Notes: generated by a model not told the origin, from the sequence alone. 64,000 bases of DNA from Cryptomeria japonica (GCF_030272615.1 NC_081405.1:312868735-312932734); one strand, 5' to 3'; positions 1 through 11,171 are shown, numbered from the stretch's first letter. Made by a program: numbers and translations.

Positions 1-2245
1 TCTCTTTATGGAGGATTCTAAATGTTTAGCATCTACAACCCTTGAAGCAACTCCCAGGTTGATCTTCTCAACCATAAAATCACTCTCCATGGCTTTTTTT
101 GGATCTCTATTTGAGATGGGCTTAGCTATTTCCGCTACCCAATGACCTATTTTATCATCAAATTCCATTATTGCTTGTGTTTTGAGCTTCTTGGGTTTAG
201 ATATTTTCCCAAGGCATTTACTAACCATATCCTCCATGGGGATTGTAATAGGAACAATGTTGCATTTCTTCCCAATTGAAGCCCCAAGCCATCAAGAAGT
301 ACTAGAAGTCTTATTGGGTGGAGGTTTCTGATAATCCAGTGGGGTGACAATAGTCATAATGTTCATTGGATTTGGATCTTCTTTAGGTTCCTTCTATGTA
401 TCCACATCCTGTACTGGATGGTTACTCAACACTTATTGTTCCATCATCACCTGAGTTTCTTCACTTGACTCCAAATCCACAAAAAATTGATCCGCCACTG
501 GTTATTTGTTCTTCTTTTTGCTCCTTGAATGAGTAACTCAAACTGCTAAAGAACTCAATGGGATCTCTTTGATCTTCTGTCTTGAACCTCTCCAACCTTA
601 AGTCTTGTGACACCTACAACACCAACAATTTTGTTAGAGGAGGATGTAGGAATCTGTGTTGTAGCAAGTGGACCAACTGTCAATTCATTAGGAGTGATGA
701 TCGACTCCTTTCTAAATTTTTGGTCCCTTAGCCATTTATCCATTCTTCTTATGGCATTGAAGGACTTGGCTTGAATGATTTCCTCTTCTCTTCTATCAAA
801 GTTAATTTCAGGAATAGATTGCCCTTGAACCCTCTCATAAAATTCAGGGCCTAGTACATTTTCTCCTTCTTCTTCTTATACTCCAGACACATTAATGGGC
901 AAATTCATGGTAATAACCTATTGTAATGTGAATATTGACCATAATATCCTCCTCACTTCAAATTCATCACAATAGTTTTCTCAGTAATCTTCTAACTGAG
1001 GTTCATGAAAGGAATGGTCATCAACATTTAGATTTTCTACAACATATCCCCTGCTATCAAACTTTTTCCTGGCAATGTAGGGCTGCAAATTCATTTTCTT
1101 GAACGCTAATTCTAAGTTCAAGGCATCGGACAAAGATTTACAACTATAGTATACAAGTTCAATCAGGAAAGCAACCCCGGATTTATCCTTCATTCCTATT
1201 TTTTTGTCAATATGAGCTAACTGTCTGCTTACTTCAATAAGCACATAACTGTCAAAAGCATACCTAGGCAATTTGAAGGGTTCACCTTCAAAAGCTCTCA
1301 CTCGGATATAAGTAAATTTGGGAAACTAAATGAAATAGCTTCCATATATGCTAATCAGCTCCATGGCCTCGGCTGACATTATTTTATTAATGTCTCCCTA
1401 CAACTCAAAGGCAAGCCTTCCTGCAAAAACATCATTCCATCTAGTGAAATTTTTTGCATGACCATCATGTCATCTATCCAAGGCTCATTATGTAATCCCT
1501 TCCATTCTCTAGTATAGTCCAATATATAGAATAAATATGAGGACATATAAAAACTAGACATTCCAACAAAGTTTCTCAAAACCTCATGGAGCCTTTCAGC
1601 GATCACCTGGGCCCAGTCAAGACATTTCTTGCCAGCTAACAACACCTAGATATAAAAGTACATCCAATCTTCCCAATAGAAAGATTATGATCTCCCTTCA
1701 AGTTTGTTTAAAAATATAACAATATCTCGCACTTCTGCAATGAAATGCTCTCTGGTAAGAGGCTTATGTAACCAAGACCCCCCTTTCTAAACCTTCAGAA
1801 GCCAATTCCTTTCAATGAGGCTTATATATGTTCTTTTCATCTCAAAGAAGAATGCATATGAGGTTCCAATTGACTAGTCTTCATATGGATCTTTATGTGG
1901 GATTCCCATTACTTCCATCACCATTTCTCTATTGATTTTAACTAACAGTTCACCACTTCTAGTCCTAATTCTCCTGCTATCAGCATCAAATCTTTTCATA
2001 CATGCTATTACTAGTTCTAGACAAGGAGCAACAGTTGGGAAAGCAACAGCTTCAATTAAGCCACTCCTAATTGTCCTTTCCATCATTGAGTCAACCCTAG
2101 GGTTTCTATCTCTCTCTAAAAAGTCTCCTAAATCAGCTTGGGCCAAAGAAGTATCACCCAGCTCTGGAAGTATACTGACCAGGCATGATGTGAAACCAAG
2201 TTTTGGGAGTGTTGGCCTCATAATGGCCACTATTATATTAATCAA
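1..2245 (-). pseudogene. Decayed retroelement-type reading frame, function unknown
   Basis: Read on the minus strand from 2245, open segments at 2245-1874, 1645-1379, 1301-981 and 743-555 look like pieces of one protein broken by stops and small shifts. The N-terminal part holds VMEVMGIPHKDPYED, and the middle part holds LDWAQVIAERLHEVL followed by FYMSSYLFYIL. This W/L-rich helical pattern resembles the middle of the large frame at 6878-10204 and the third frame of the LINE at 60651-62357, so I read it as the same class of retroelement passenger protein. That link is an inference from pattern and length, not from a search. The C-terminal part is charged and low-complexity. No catalytic motif, zinc finger or polymerase motif is visible. 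The element carrying it cannot be delimited because the left end lies outside the window. Confidence 0.4.
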
Positions 2246-3120
2246 ATAGTTCCTATACAGAACAAAATTTTACTCTAAAACAAAGAATTTTCCTACACTA
2301 ACTTTCTGAGCTATGAATATAATGGAGGAAAATTATCAAACTCACCTATTACCACCATCAATTCTGTGAAACCCTCGGAAGTATGGACTTGAAATTACCT
2401 TCGGTGTCATTCACTCCTCCAGCAACAACAACTAATACTTTCACAATTTTGAGAATTCACATTTTAGGAAGCAAAAAAATGGAGCAATATCGACACACGC
2501 CTCATAATGATTCATCCAAATATGTGAGATAACCAATAATTTGATAGGAATATGAAAACTTTCTTAATTACACAACAACTCCACACAAATAGCTTCCATT
2601 TTCATGATTTCTTTCTATAATTAGAATTTTAAATTATAAGATGCCCAGAACATTCCTTTTGTTGTGCCACCTTTTGTGTTATAAATTTCCTCGAGGCCAA
2701 CTTAAAATGAACCTTTCAACTTTGAATGAACGAAGTTCAATGGTTCAAGTTAAATCTTGAGAAAACAAAGGAACTCACAACTTGTGGCTAGACTTCTCAC
2801 AAATATAAAGGAAAACATTGAACCGCTTTTGGAATGGTTCAAGAGTTCAAGTTCAAGACTAACTTAACACAATCACACTTTTTGGTTTAACAACATAACA
2901 AATCCATGACCCATACAAAAGGCACCGGTTGAACTTTGAACCTTGAACCTATACGCAGGTTCAACTAACGGGTTCATTAAGGCAAAAAAAAGAGGTGAAA
3001 CATAAGGAATAAAAATAACTAAAGGCAGATCAAACCGAATGATGGAAATGAAATTAAATACACATTATTAGTATTTTTCTTTGAAAAATGAATAATGGGG
3101 TAACATACCCAAATGATAAA
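2246..3120. other. Non-coding spacer with a cluster of GTTCAA/TTGAAC words
   Basis: AT-rich spacer without a credible gene. Between about 2715 and 2985 the words GTTCAA and its complement TTGAAC recur many times, in both orientations. No TSD or LTR boundary was recognised here. Confidence 0.5.
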
Positions 3121-4001
3121 TGTTATCCTTATTAAAACATGCATTCACCAACCAGTATACCGGTGCAAATAGAATTGAAAGAAGTAAATCAACCAATAAG
3201 ATAACCACACAAATGAATACCATAACACAAAGAATTACACATGGAAAACCTCAAAGAGGAAAAACCATGGTGGGATTTGTGACCCACAATATCAATCCAC
3301 TGGCCATACGAAGAGATATTACAAAATATAGGGGCCTACACTTGTAGGAAGGCTTACAACCTAAAGCACACTGCTCAATCGCAAAAGGAGCCTCACTAAC
3401 TACATACAAATCTAGAATACAATCTAGAGAAATGATTAAACTACAATGATAACATCTTCTATGCCTGAATACAATTCCCGTTAGGCTCTATCTAATCAGG
3501 TCTTAAACCCTAAACCCTTACCGGAATACCCTCTTACATAAATATCCTCACATACACGATCTCTCTTAAATATTTCACATCTCCATTACATTCCATAACC
3601 TTACATATCCATATCCTTTCCTATACATACAAACATGAAAATGATCTAATCAATTGACCTATATACCCCTTTATAATCCATCATGCCTTATGTTAGCTTA
3701 CAAAGATAATTACAATATGAATATACATGTCGACTCAATAACATAAATACATTAATATCAAAAATAATTGTCGATGTCAGATCTCCCAAATGATGTCGTC
3801 CTCCAATACTTATAACCTGAATGTGAACCATGTCAGCCCGCAATGCCAGATACCAAAGAATTCCTTCTAACCTACCAATGCGAGTGTCGGTGAAGTGTTT
3901 GCCGATACACAGCTAAACACAAATATAAAGCTAGAACATGTTGTCATGTTCCATCAATGACAAGATATTGAAACCAACCAATTGAGTGTCAATTGCCAAC
4001 A
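3121..4001 (-). repeat. LTR fragment or solo LTR, Sirevirus-like copia family, reverse orientation
   Basis: Read on the minus strand it begins TGTTGGCAATTGACAC at 4001, followed by a GTCATTGATGG block near 3955. Both features are shared with the LTRs at 4624, 10392, 27279 and 31432. At 3240-3400 it carries the conserved block GAGGAAAAACC..GGTGGG, then GACCCACAATAT and GGGGCCTACA. The outer end is taken as TG at 3121 by analogy. No internal region follows on either side and no matching 5 bp target duplication was found, so it is either an old solo LTR or a truncated element. Confidence 0.6.
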
Positions 4002-4623
4002 CTAAGCTCTGAAAATCATCCTGATGCTCCAAATGATCCTCTGACCACACCTCTAAATTTACTAAGGAAGCTACATTCCCACTAGAGACAAAACAAGGAG
4101 TGAGATCACTAATGTTTGAAACCTCCTCCTTTGCTATCTGATCAAGATTTGGTTATCAAACCCTAGTCTCGGATGCCAAATTTTAGACCATTTGAGCTAT
4201 TAGGATAGTGGAAATCTCCGCTATCACTTCATGGTTAGCCCACTTATAGTCAATAGCACCACCTTGGATACCTTCCTCTAGGATCTAGTTTGGAGAACTT
4301 GCTCCAATAAATTTCAAAGAATCATCTTTAGAATCTTTCTTCTATATCCACTACATGATGGGTGGCCACATACAACTTAATTATGTATTCTTCTTCTGCA
4401 CCTTAAACAAAAAATGTTGTGTTCTTCTATCTCCACATTTCGACTCCAAATTCCAAAGGAGGAGAGAGGCCAAAATGAAGTTGGGATATTTTTTATTGCT
4501 ATCAGTTTAATCTTGAAAAAATGGACTGAATATCGTTCTCCCATATTCTGAGTGATAACGACACCTAGTCTTGTCTCTGAATACGGTATAGGTAATAATA
4601 AAGTGATGAAGAAGACATCTAGT
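4002..4623. other. Spacer without recognisable feature
   Basis: Mixed AT-rich sequence between the LTR fragment and the next intact LTR. Open stretches exist on both strands, but none shows a domain, a compositional signal or a counterpart elsewhere in the window. The last five bases, CTAGT, match four of five of CTGGT at 11172-11176 and are the likely target duplication of the adjoining element. Confidence 0.45.
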
Positions 4624-5401
4624 TGTTGGCATATGCACACTCCAATGAGACATTGTATGTGATTGAAGGTTTTGTCATTGATGGCAACCTTGCAATCCTA
4701 TGGCACCGGCAAAGGCATTATATCGGCATCAATAGATCACACTCTACACTGGCACTCAGGACACCGACACCAGCACCGACACAGAAGAAAGGAAGTATAC
4801 TAGCACTGAGGCCGACAGGATTTTTGTTATATTATATTTTGTTTATTATTGTAAAAAATTTGTAAGCCGACTTGGAAAATTGTAAAATGACTCATATATA
4901 AAAGAGATCATTGTAGACATTTGATATAGGAGAAGAAAGTAGTAAGGAAAAATATTAGGCAGACCTATTATGTGAAATATAGGTTAAGAGGCTTATGTAA
5001 GTAGCAAAGCAGCAACCGGTACTGAATCTGGCATTAAAGATGCGATTGTAAAGTAGTAAAAGATATTGGATTTGTATAATCCTCATTGTAAGTCAGTGAG
5101 ACTTCCCATTGAGTAGTGAGCTCTAGGTAGTTGGCCTTCCTGCATGTGTAGGCCCCTATTGTAAGTAATATTCTCTTATTTGAGTGTCCCACCGAGGTTT
5201 TTCCCACATCGGGTTTCCTTGTTAAAATCTTGTGTTATGGTGTGCTGTTCATGTGGATGTTCTTAATTCTGTTTATTGCATTATTTCTTGCATACTGGTA
5301 CACTGTTATATTATGCTCTACATGTTTTAAGTTAAGAAATTCTATATACTAGTCAGATACTGATTCATGCCCCCCTCTCAGTATTTGTGGGATCCCAAAC
5401 A
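4624..5401 (+). repeat. 5' LTR of the non-autonomous copia-like element
   Basis: Begins TGTTGGCATATG and ends GGATCCCAAACA. It matches 10392-11171 along its length with scattered substitutions and small indels. A stretch present in the 3' copy near 10932-10958 (GTGAATATTGTGGGTCACAAA) is missing here around 5183. It carries a TATA box at 4895 and the GGTTTTTCCCAC box near 5197. Confidence 0.9.
4895..4904 (+). promoter_or_regulatory. TATA box in the 5' LTR
   Basis: TATATAAAAG lies in the middle of the LTR, where the U3/R boundary is expected. The same sequence is conserved in the 3' LTR at 10642-10651. It is the likely RNA polymerase II core promoter for the element transcript. Confidence 0.6.
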
Positions 5402-5403
5402 AT

Positions 5404-5415
5404 TGGTATCAGAGC
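5404..5415 (+). promoter_or_regulatory. Primer binding site, initiator methionine tRNA
   Basis: TGGTATCAGAGC starts two bases inside the 5' LTR end. It is the standard complement of the 3' end of plant initiator Met-tRNA used by Ty1/copia and many Ty3/gypsy elements. Confidence 0.9.
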
Positions 5416-5472
5416 CTGGTCCTCTATTTTTAGAAGCCTAACAGCTTGAGGAAGATCTTGACACCGGTAAAG

Positions 5473-6573
5473 ATGGAAAATCTGATGAAACAATTGGAAG
5501 GAGCTCTTTCAGACTATGATGCAGAAAAATTGAAAAATATCAAACTAGAAGATGATTTAAGGGCAGCTCAGGATATCATTTAGGCACTTTAAGAAAATTT
5601 TACTGTTGCAAGAAATAAGAGAAGAGAACTTTGTGAAAAATTGCAAAATAAAAATGATGAAAAGGAATCACTTAATGATATGATAAGCAAGTTGAAACAA
5701 GAGATCATGACAACAAAGAATGAAGAAGAATTGAATAGAAGACTAAGTGATGCAGCAAATGAGAACACAAGACTTAGCTATGAAAATGACATGTTGAAGA
5801 TAGATCTGATGCATACTCAAAATGACTCAAATGAACTGATGAGACAAAAAGAAGTCTTAGAAAGAGAACTAGAAACTGCAAATCAACATAAAGAAAAATT
5901 CAAGAAAAGCTCAGAGGAACTTGGCACCTTGCTGAAGAATCAAAAACCTAAAGTTGACACTTCTAGGATTGGCTTTGAAGTTGGTGAAAGCTCTGGTACT
6001 GCAAATACTCAGGATCACAGCAAATTGGTAAGACAACCTAATGCTTATAAATTCAATGGAAAATGCTTTAACTATAATAAGTATTGTCATAGAGCAAATG
6101 GATGTAGATCTAGAAATTATCAAAATATCAACACACCCACTGGTCAATGTTCTAAATGCAACAAAGTAGGTCACAATTCTGAAAATTGCAGAATGAATGT
6201 GAGATGTTATATTTGTGGAAGATTTGGACATTTATCTAATCAATGCAAAACACAAACTGGCATAGGTTATGGAAAAGCAATTCAGAAAAATAATGTAACT
6301 TGTTATGCATGTAACAAGATTGGGCATATTGCTAAATTTTGTAGAAGTAAAGGAACACCAGTAGACAACAAAAGTTCTAGGTTGAAAGGTAAAGAAAAAG
6401 TTGAAGAGGTTAAGCAAGAATTCTCAAAACAATGGATTAGAAAAGCTGATCTAAATATTGGGAATACTCCTCCACCAGTAGAACAAACCAATGCTTCACT
6501 GGCAAAATAGAGTGATGCTCCACTAGAAGGACAAAGTAGTGCTCCACCGGTAGGAAGTTCTTTATCAAATTGA
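5473..6573 (+). pseudogene. gag: coiled-coil plus CCHC zinc-knuckle nucleocapsid protein
   Basis: ATG at 5473 opens a single phase that ends at TGA 6571. It is interrupted only by TAG 5581, TAA 5590 and TAG 6508, each one C-to-T step from a Gln codon, and there is no frameshift. Residues ~1-165 are strongly charged and heptad-like, consistent with a coiled coil. Four CCHC-type boxes follow: a degenerate one starting CFNYNKY (near 6064), then CSKCNKVGH, CYICGRFGH and CYACNKIGH, the last ending near 6342. The C-terminus is Pro/Ser-rich, with a short repeat of a S/N-A-P-L/P type. Zinc-knuckle gag proteins package retroelement RNA into virus-like particles. The minus-strand element at 27279-34012 encodes a gag with the same order of coiled coil and knuckles. 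Confidence 0.85.
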
Positions 6574-6877
6574 AGAAAATTTCCTTGAGGGTTTGGCAAT
6601 CTATTGACACATGTGCTATTATTCCCTCAGTTAGAGATAAGAAGTTGGAAATTACTTATTATCGACAAACAATATTAAGTGTATACTTAACCGGCATGCA
6701 ATAAATGTGGTAGATGGCGAAAAGACACTATAAAATTAAGGTTTTGGCTCCATTTCATTTCATTGAGATTTCAAATTTAGAAAGAGTGCGAAGATTACGA
6801 GCTAAGGCATTTTGAGAAAGAAGCAAGAACACTCCAAGCAATCATCCATCCTAAAGGTAGTAAAAAGGTATTTAATC

Positions 6878-9800
6878 ATGGCATCCACCTCTGCAATTGA
6901 ATATATAGCAAACCCTACTGTTGTTGAAGTGATAAAAAGACCTAGGCCCGTATTTCAGTTAGTTCCCGAGGTAGCTAAGAAAGATGATACCTTAGGTGCT
7001 TTTTCTCAAATTCCTAAGGGAGTTGTTTATGCTAAAGACCCCAGAATGTACATCCATTGAAACATTGAGGAACTAGGAGATGAAGAAATTAAAACCATGT
7101 TTAAAACTATGATATGTGATAAAACTGGCAATGTAAAAGATGAACACAAGATCATTGAGACCCTAGGATTTACAAAGATCCTTAGCATTCCTGAATTTCC
7201 CAAGGATGTGATTAGGATAGTCTTAAGCAGGGTACATGCTGAGTTTTTCTGGTTAGATGCAGTCCACAAAATCACCAAGGAAGTTGTGAAAGTTGTCACA
7301 GGGTTACCGACCACCGGTAAAAGACAAGATAAAACCAAGAAGGTATCCAATGACCTAGTTACAAACCTAACTGGTGCAACATTCGACAAGAGGTCCCTAA
7401 GAGTTAATTATGTAACAGACATTAATGTGAGATTTATCAGCATGATATTAGGATATAAAGCTACTCATGCAAATAGACTCAATTGAGTTTCAAGTTTATG
7501 CATTAAGAGTGCTTATGATATGGTCATAGATAATGCAAAAATTGATGTATGTGAGTGGTTAAAAGATGAATTAATTGACAACCTTGGAAAGGTCAAGAAG
7601 GACAAGAAAGGAACTTTCAAGTTTGGAAATTTGTTAGTATGTCTGATGCTACACATAACAAAATAGGTTCCTGGTATAGGCTACAAAGAACTTGGATATG
7701 ATATACCGGTAGGCAAATAATTAACAAAACTATTCAATAATATGGGTGAAAACAAGGAAAACAATATTCATGACTTCTTTCAAGCATTAAAGGCCAAAAT
7801 GAAGAAAAGAATAAGGTTATCACAAAAGATTGTTGACAAATACAAAGATGAAATATGCTTTGTCATCAAGAACGATGATATCTGGATGGAAGTAGTCACC
7901 CCTAGGATAGTTTGGGTAACCGAGATGGTCTATGAAATAGATGATCACATAGTTGAAACATATGCTAAAGCACTTCTAGAAGCCCCCAGAGAACCTAAGG
8001 AAGAAGTATTTGGTAGTGAAAAAACCATTGAAAGCCAAATACAATCAAAGAAAATAGTGAAAAAGGTTGAGGCAGTTGTAAGGAAAGGTTCCAGACAAGC
8101 AACAACCATCAAAGAAGATGTATTGAAGAAAACCAGTATAACAGAGGATGAGTTAGCAGCTACACAACCTGAAACTCACCTATCACTGGTAGGTACTTCT
8201 TCAGGGAGTGACATGCCTGCAACTTTCAAAAGAGTTGTAAGGAAAAGAGATCCCTCACCGGCAACCACACCCTCACCTAGGAGGACAAGATAAAAACAAC
8301 AAGCAGTGAGATCTTTGGTAAGAAAGGCTACACCAAAGAAGAAACTGACACCCAAGAAGAAGAAGAAGAAGACAAACAAAGACTTGGCCCCTCTTGATAT
8401 ACTGCTGAATGAAATCACAGAGGAAGGTAAATTGAATAACATAGAGAAAATATATGACACCTTAACAGCTGATGAAAAAGAGCAAGTTGAAAATAGTGTT
8501 ATATTACATATGGATATGTATAAGAAATTTTTGATGGAAGTAGTCAATGAAATTCCAGATGAGCTATTTAAAAGACTAGAAGCAAGAAGACAAGCAGTAA
8601 TAGAACTAGATAAGAAAATAAAGATTGAAAAGTTACTTGTTGTTTATCCAGTAAACTCTCCCCAGGAAATTGATGACATAATTACTCAAGCCAACCAGAC
8701 AGTATTTTCTACTGCACATCGACACGTTGCTTTAATGGTAGGAAGAGTTAATGAGGTGACAGAGGAGATAGAAAATGGATGGGATATATTCTTAGTTGAG
8801 AAAGAAAAACAAGAAGAGTACAAGAACCCCAAACCCATAAAAGTTTATCAGAAAGATAGAGACAAGGGGAAAGGAAAAGTTGGTGGACTACCTAGTATCA
8901 AGGTTAGAGACAACTTACCCCCACCTCCTTTAATTACTCCACCGGTAAAAACAAAAACTACAGAAGATCAACCGGTAGCTGAGAGTATGGATGCAGAGGA
9001 TGATAATCCTAATCTTGAAGTTTTATATACTATGGATGTTGATACTCAAAAGATCAACATAGTGGTAGACAAAGATACAACTGATAAGACTGATATGGCT
9101 AGTGAGCCTTCGATAGTTGAGGAAACTAATAACACACAGGAGAAACTGGCAGAAGACAAAGAGAAAAAGGTAGAGACTCAGACTTAGACTGAGGCAATGC
9201 AACAAACAGAGGAACAAATAGAGCAAAAGGCTCTGGAACAACAACAACAATAGCAACAACAACATGAATAGGTACATAAGGAAACAGTACCACCGACAAC
9301 TAGTGAAGTAGAAAAACCATTGCTTAAAGAAATATAGACACAAATAGACCTACCAGAGGTCAATACAAGCTTGGTTACTTCCACCGGTACTCAGATTGTT
9401 GATTCATCATCAGCCTACAAATCAACTAATGTGACTGAGGTACTATTAGACTCAATCAAGAAAATAACTGACTACAGCTCACAAGCTTACAAAGCAATTG
9501 ATGATACCATACCAATTTTGAAGGTAATTGCCCCCAACTGTACTATAGACAATAAAGATTCTTTAGGACAACTTGATACACTATGTAAATATATCTCAGA
9601 AAACATTGAGAAAATAAAAGAAGAGTCATTAAAGGATAAAGTAGAAGTTGAAAAATAGAAATTCTTTGATGAGCAAATAAAGAAGTGTAATAGAGATTTT
9701 GACACACTTCTACTAGAATTATGTAATTTATTGAAAGAGTACAAAAATCTGTACAAAGATACCTGTAAAACAAACTTTTTGAATGTAGATATTGACAAGA

Positions 9801-10204
9801 AGATGAGTAAGGTACATGATGAGATCAATAAACTTGCAGATAGTTTTGTCAACTCACCTGATACACTATCAGTTTTTGAGGAGAAGATAACAAATTTTGA
9901 AGAAGAATCACTTAAATTGGAAAGAGAGAAAGAAAAGATAGTGAATAAGGCAAAACATTTGAGATCAAAACTAAGTCCAAGATTGGACTATCTAGCATCA
10001 CTACAAAAGGAAGTATCTGAGGCACTAATATAGGGAAAGAAAACACTGGCAGAGCATTTGTAGCATCTCACCAGTACAGTGAAGAGAATAGAGACAACAA
10101 TAAAGGATAGCAAAAAGTTTATGAACAGTATAAACTTGATTTTGGGAGATCTTTTTCAAATTGTAACCACCCAGTTACAAGGTTGGAACTACAAACTCTA
10201 CTGA
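6878..10204 (+). pseudogene. 1108-codon frame of unknown function in place of pol
   Basis: ATG at 6878 (MASTSAIEYIANP) starts one phase that runs to TGA 10202 without a frameshift. Twelve internal stops occur: TGA 7058 and 7484; TAG 7664, 9185, 9251, 9269, 9335, 9656, 10031 and 10061; TAA 7718 and 8291. Every one is a single C-to-T change from CGA, CAG or CAA. Residues ~1-390 look globular, with FFWLDAVHKITKEVV, VVTGLPTTG and, further on, VCEWLKDELI then FKFGNLLVCLML. This arrangement recalls plant mobile-domain-like proteins, which is an inference. Residues ~390-1108 are acidic and Lys/Glu/Gln-rich, with basic runs near 8340 and a Gln tract near 9240, and coiled-coil segments at the end. No protease, integrase, RT, RNase H, signal peptide or clear membrane segment is visible. 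An env-like role, as proposed for the extra frame of some Sireviruses, is possible, but nothing here proves it. Confidence 0.7.
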
Positions 10205-10232
10205 CATCTTGACAACCTTTTTCATTGATGCC

Positions 10233-10242
10233 AAAGGGGGAG
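10233..10242 (+). promoter_or_regulatory. Upstream copy of the polypurine tract
   Basis: AAAGGGGGAG preceded by CATTGATGCC, the same context as the functional tract at 10380. Duplicated tracts of this exact kind are typical of Sireviruses. Confidence 0.6.
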
Positions 10243-10379
10243 TAGTGGGATGATGAGAAAATTCAAATCACAGGAATCATATGCTCAAGGGGAGCTCACA
10301 CATTTTTGGTAACATTTTTTTTGGACTTCACATTTTTGGATCATTTTTGAAATTTCTCATGAGTGTTGCCATCAATGCC

Positions 10380-10389
10380 AAAGGGGGAG
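10380..10389 (+). promoter_or_regulatory. Polypurine tract next to the 3' LTR
   Basis: AAAGGGGGAG ends two bases before the TGTTGG that opens the 3' LTR. It is the expected primer for plus-strand DNA synthesis. Confidence 0.85.
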
Positions 10390-10391
10390 AT

Positions 10392-11171
10392 TGTTGGCAT
10401 ATGCACACTCCAATGAGACATTGTATGTGATTGAAGGTTTTTTCATTGATGGCAACCTTGAAATCCTATGGCATCAACAAATCACACTCTACACTAGCAC
10501 TCAAGACACCAACACCGGCACCACCACAGAAGAAAGGAAGTATACTAGCACAGAGGCCGACAGGATTTTTGTTATATTATATTTTGTTTATTATTGTAAA
10601 AACTTTGTAAGCCGACCTGGCAAATTGTAAAATGACTCTTATATATAAAAGAGATCATTGTAGACATTTGATATAGGAGAAGAAAGTAGTAAGGAAAAAT
10701 ATTAGGCAGACCTATTATACGAAATATAGGTTAAGAGGTTTATGTAAGCAGCAAAGCAGCAACCGGTACTGAATTTGGTATTAAAGATGCTATTATAAAG
10801 CAGTACAAGATATTGGATTTGTATAATCTCCATTGTAAGTCAGTGAGACTTCCCATTGAGCAGTGAGCTCTAGGCAGTTGGCCTTCCTGCATGTGTAGGC
10901 TCCTATTGTAAGTAATATTCTCTTATTGGCCAGTGAGTGAATATTGTGGGTCACAAATCCCACTGAGGTTTTTCCCACACTAGGTTTCCTCATTAAAATC
11001 TTGTGTTATGGTGTGCTTCTCATGTGGATGTTCTTAATTCTGTTTATTGCATTATTTCTTGCATACCAGTACACTGTTACATTATGCTCTGCATGCTTTA
11101 AGTTAAGAAATTCTATATACCGATTAGATACTGTTTCACCCCCCCTCTCAGTATTTGTGGGATCCCTAACA
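10392..11171 (+). repeat. 3' LTR of the non-autonomous copia-like element
   Basis: Matches 4624-5401. It keeps the TATA box (10642-10651) and a full GGTCACAAATCCCACTGAGG block before the GGTTTTTCCCAC box. It ends GGATCCCTAACA. Confidence 0.9.

Larger units (their letters stand above)
4624..11171 (+). mobile_element. Non-autonomous LTR retrotransposon (Sirevirus-like copia ends) with gag and a giant unknown frame, no pol
   Basis: A complete 6.5 kb element. Two LTRs of about 780 bp (4624-5401 and 10392-11171) both start TGTTGGCATATGCACAC and end in CA. An initiator-Met primer site lies directly inside the 5' LTR, and an AAAGGGGGAG polypurine tract abuts the 3' LTR, with a second copy ~147 bp upstream. 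The flanks are CTAGT and CTGGT, a probable 5 bp target duplication with one change. The interior encodes a coiled-coil and CCHC gag (5473-6573), then a 1108-codon frame of unknown function (6878-10204). No protease, integrase, RT or RNase H motif appears in either frame, so mobilisation would need another element's pol. The copia element at 27279-34012 has the same gag type, similar LTR ends and the same duplicated polypurine motif, which makes that lineage a candidate helper. Doubled polypurine tracts are a known Sirevirus trait. Confidence 0.85.

Noticed and set aside
3503-3520. AAACCCTAAACCCTTA, telomere-like
   Set aside because: Only about two imperfect TTTAGGG units inside an LTR; far too short for telomeric DNA.
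4377-4640. Minus-strand frame with Cys residues just before the LTR
   Set aside because: It crosses the LTR border, so it cannot be an old gene, and it has no recognisable domain.
5404-5415. tRNA-like sequence near LTRs as tRNA genes
   Set aside because: Only the 12-15 base primer complement is present; no cloverleaf surrounds it.
9023-9384. Leu/Cys-rich minus-strand frames that look like membrane or Cys-rich peptides
   Set aside because: They are the antisense of the Gln-rich and charged part of the large frame at 6878-10204.
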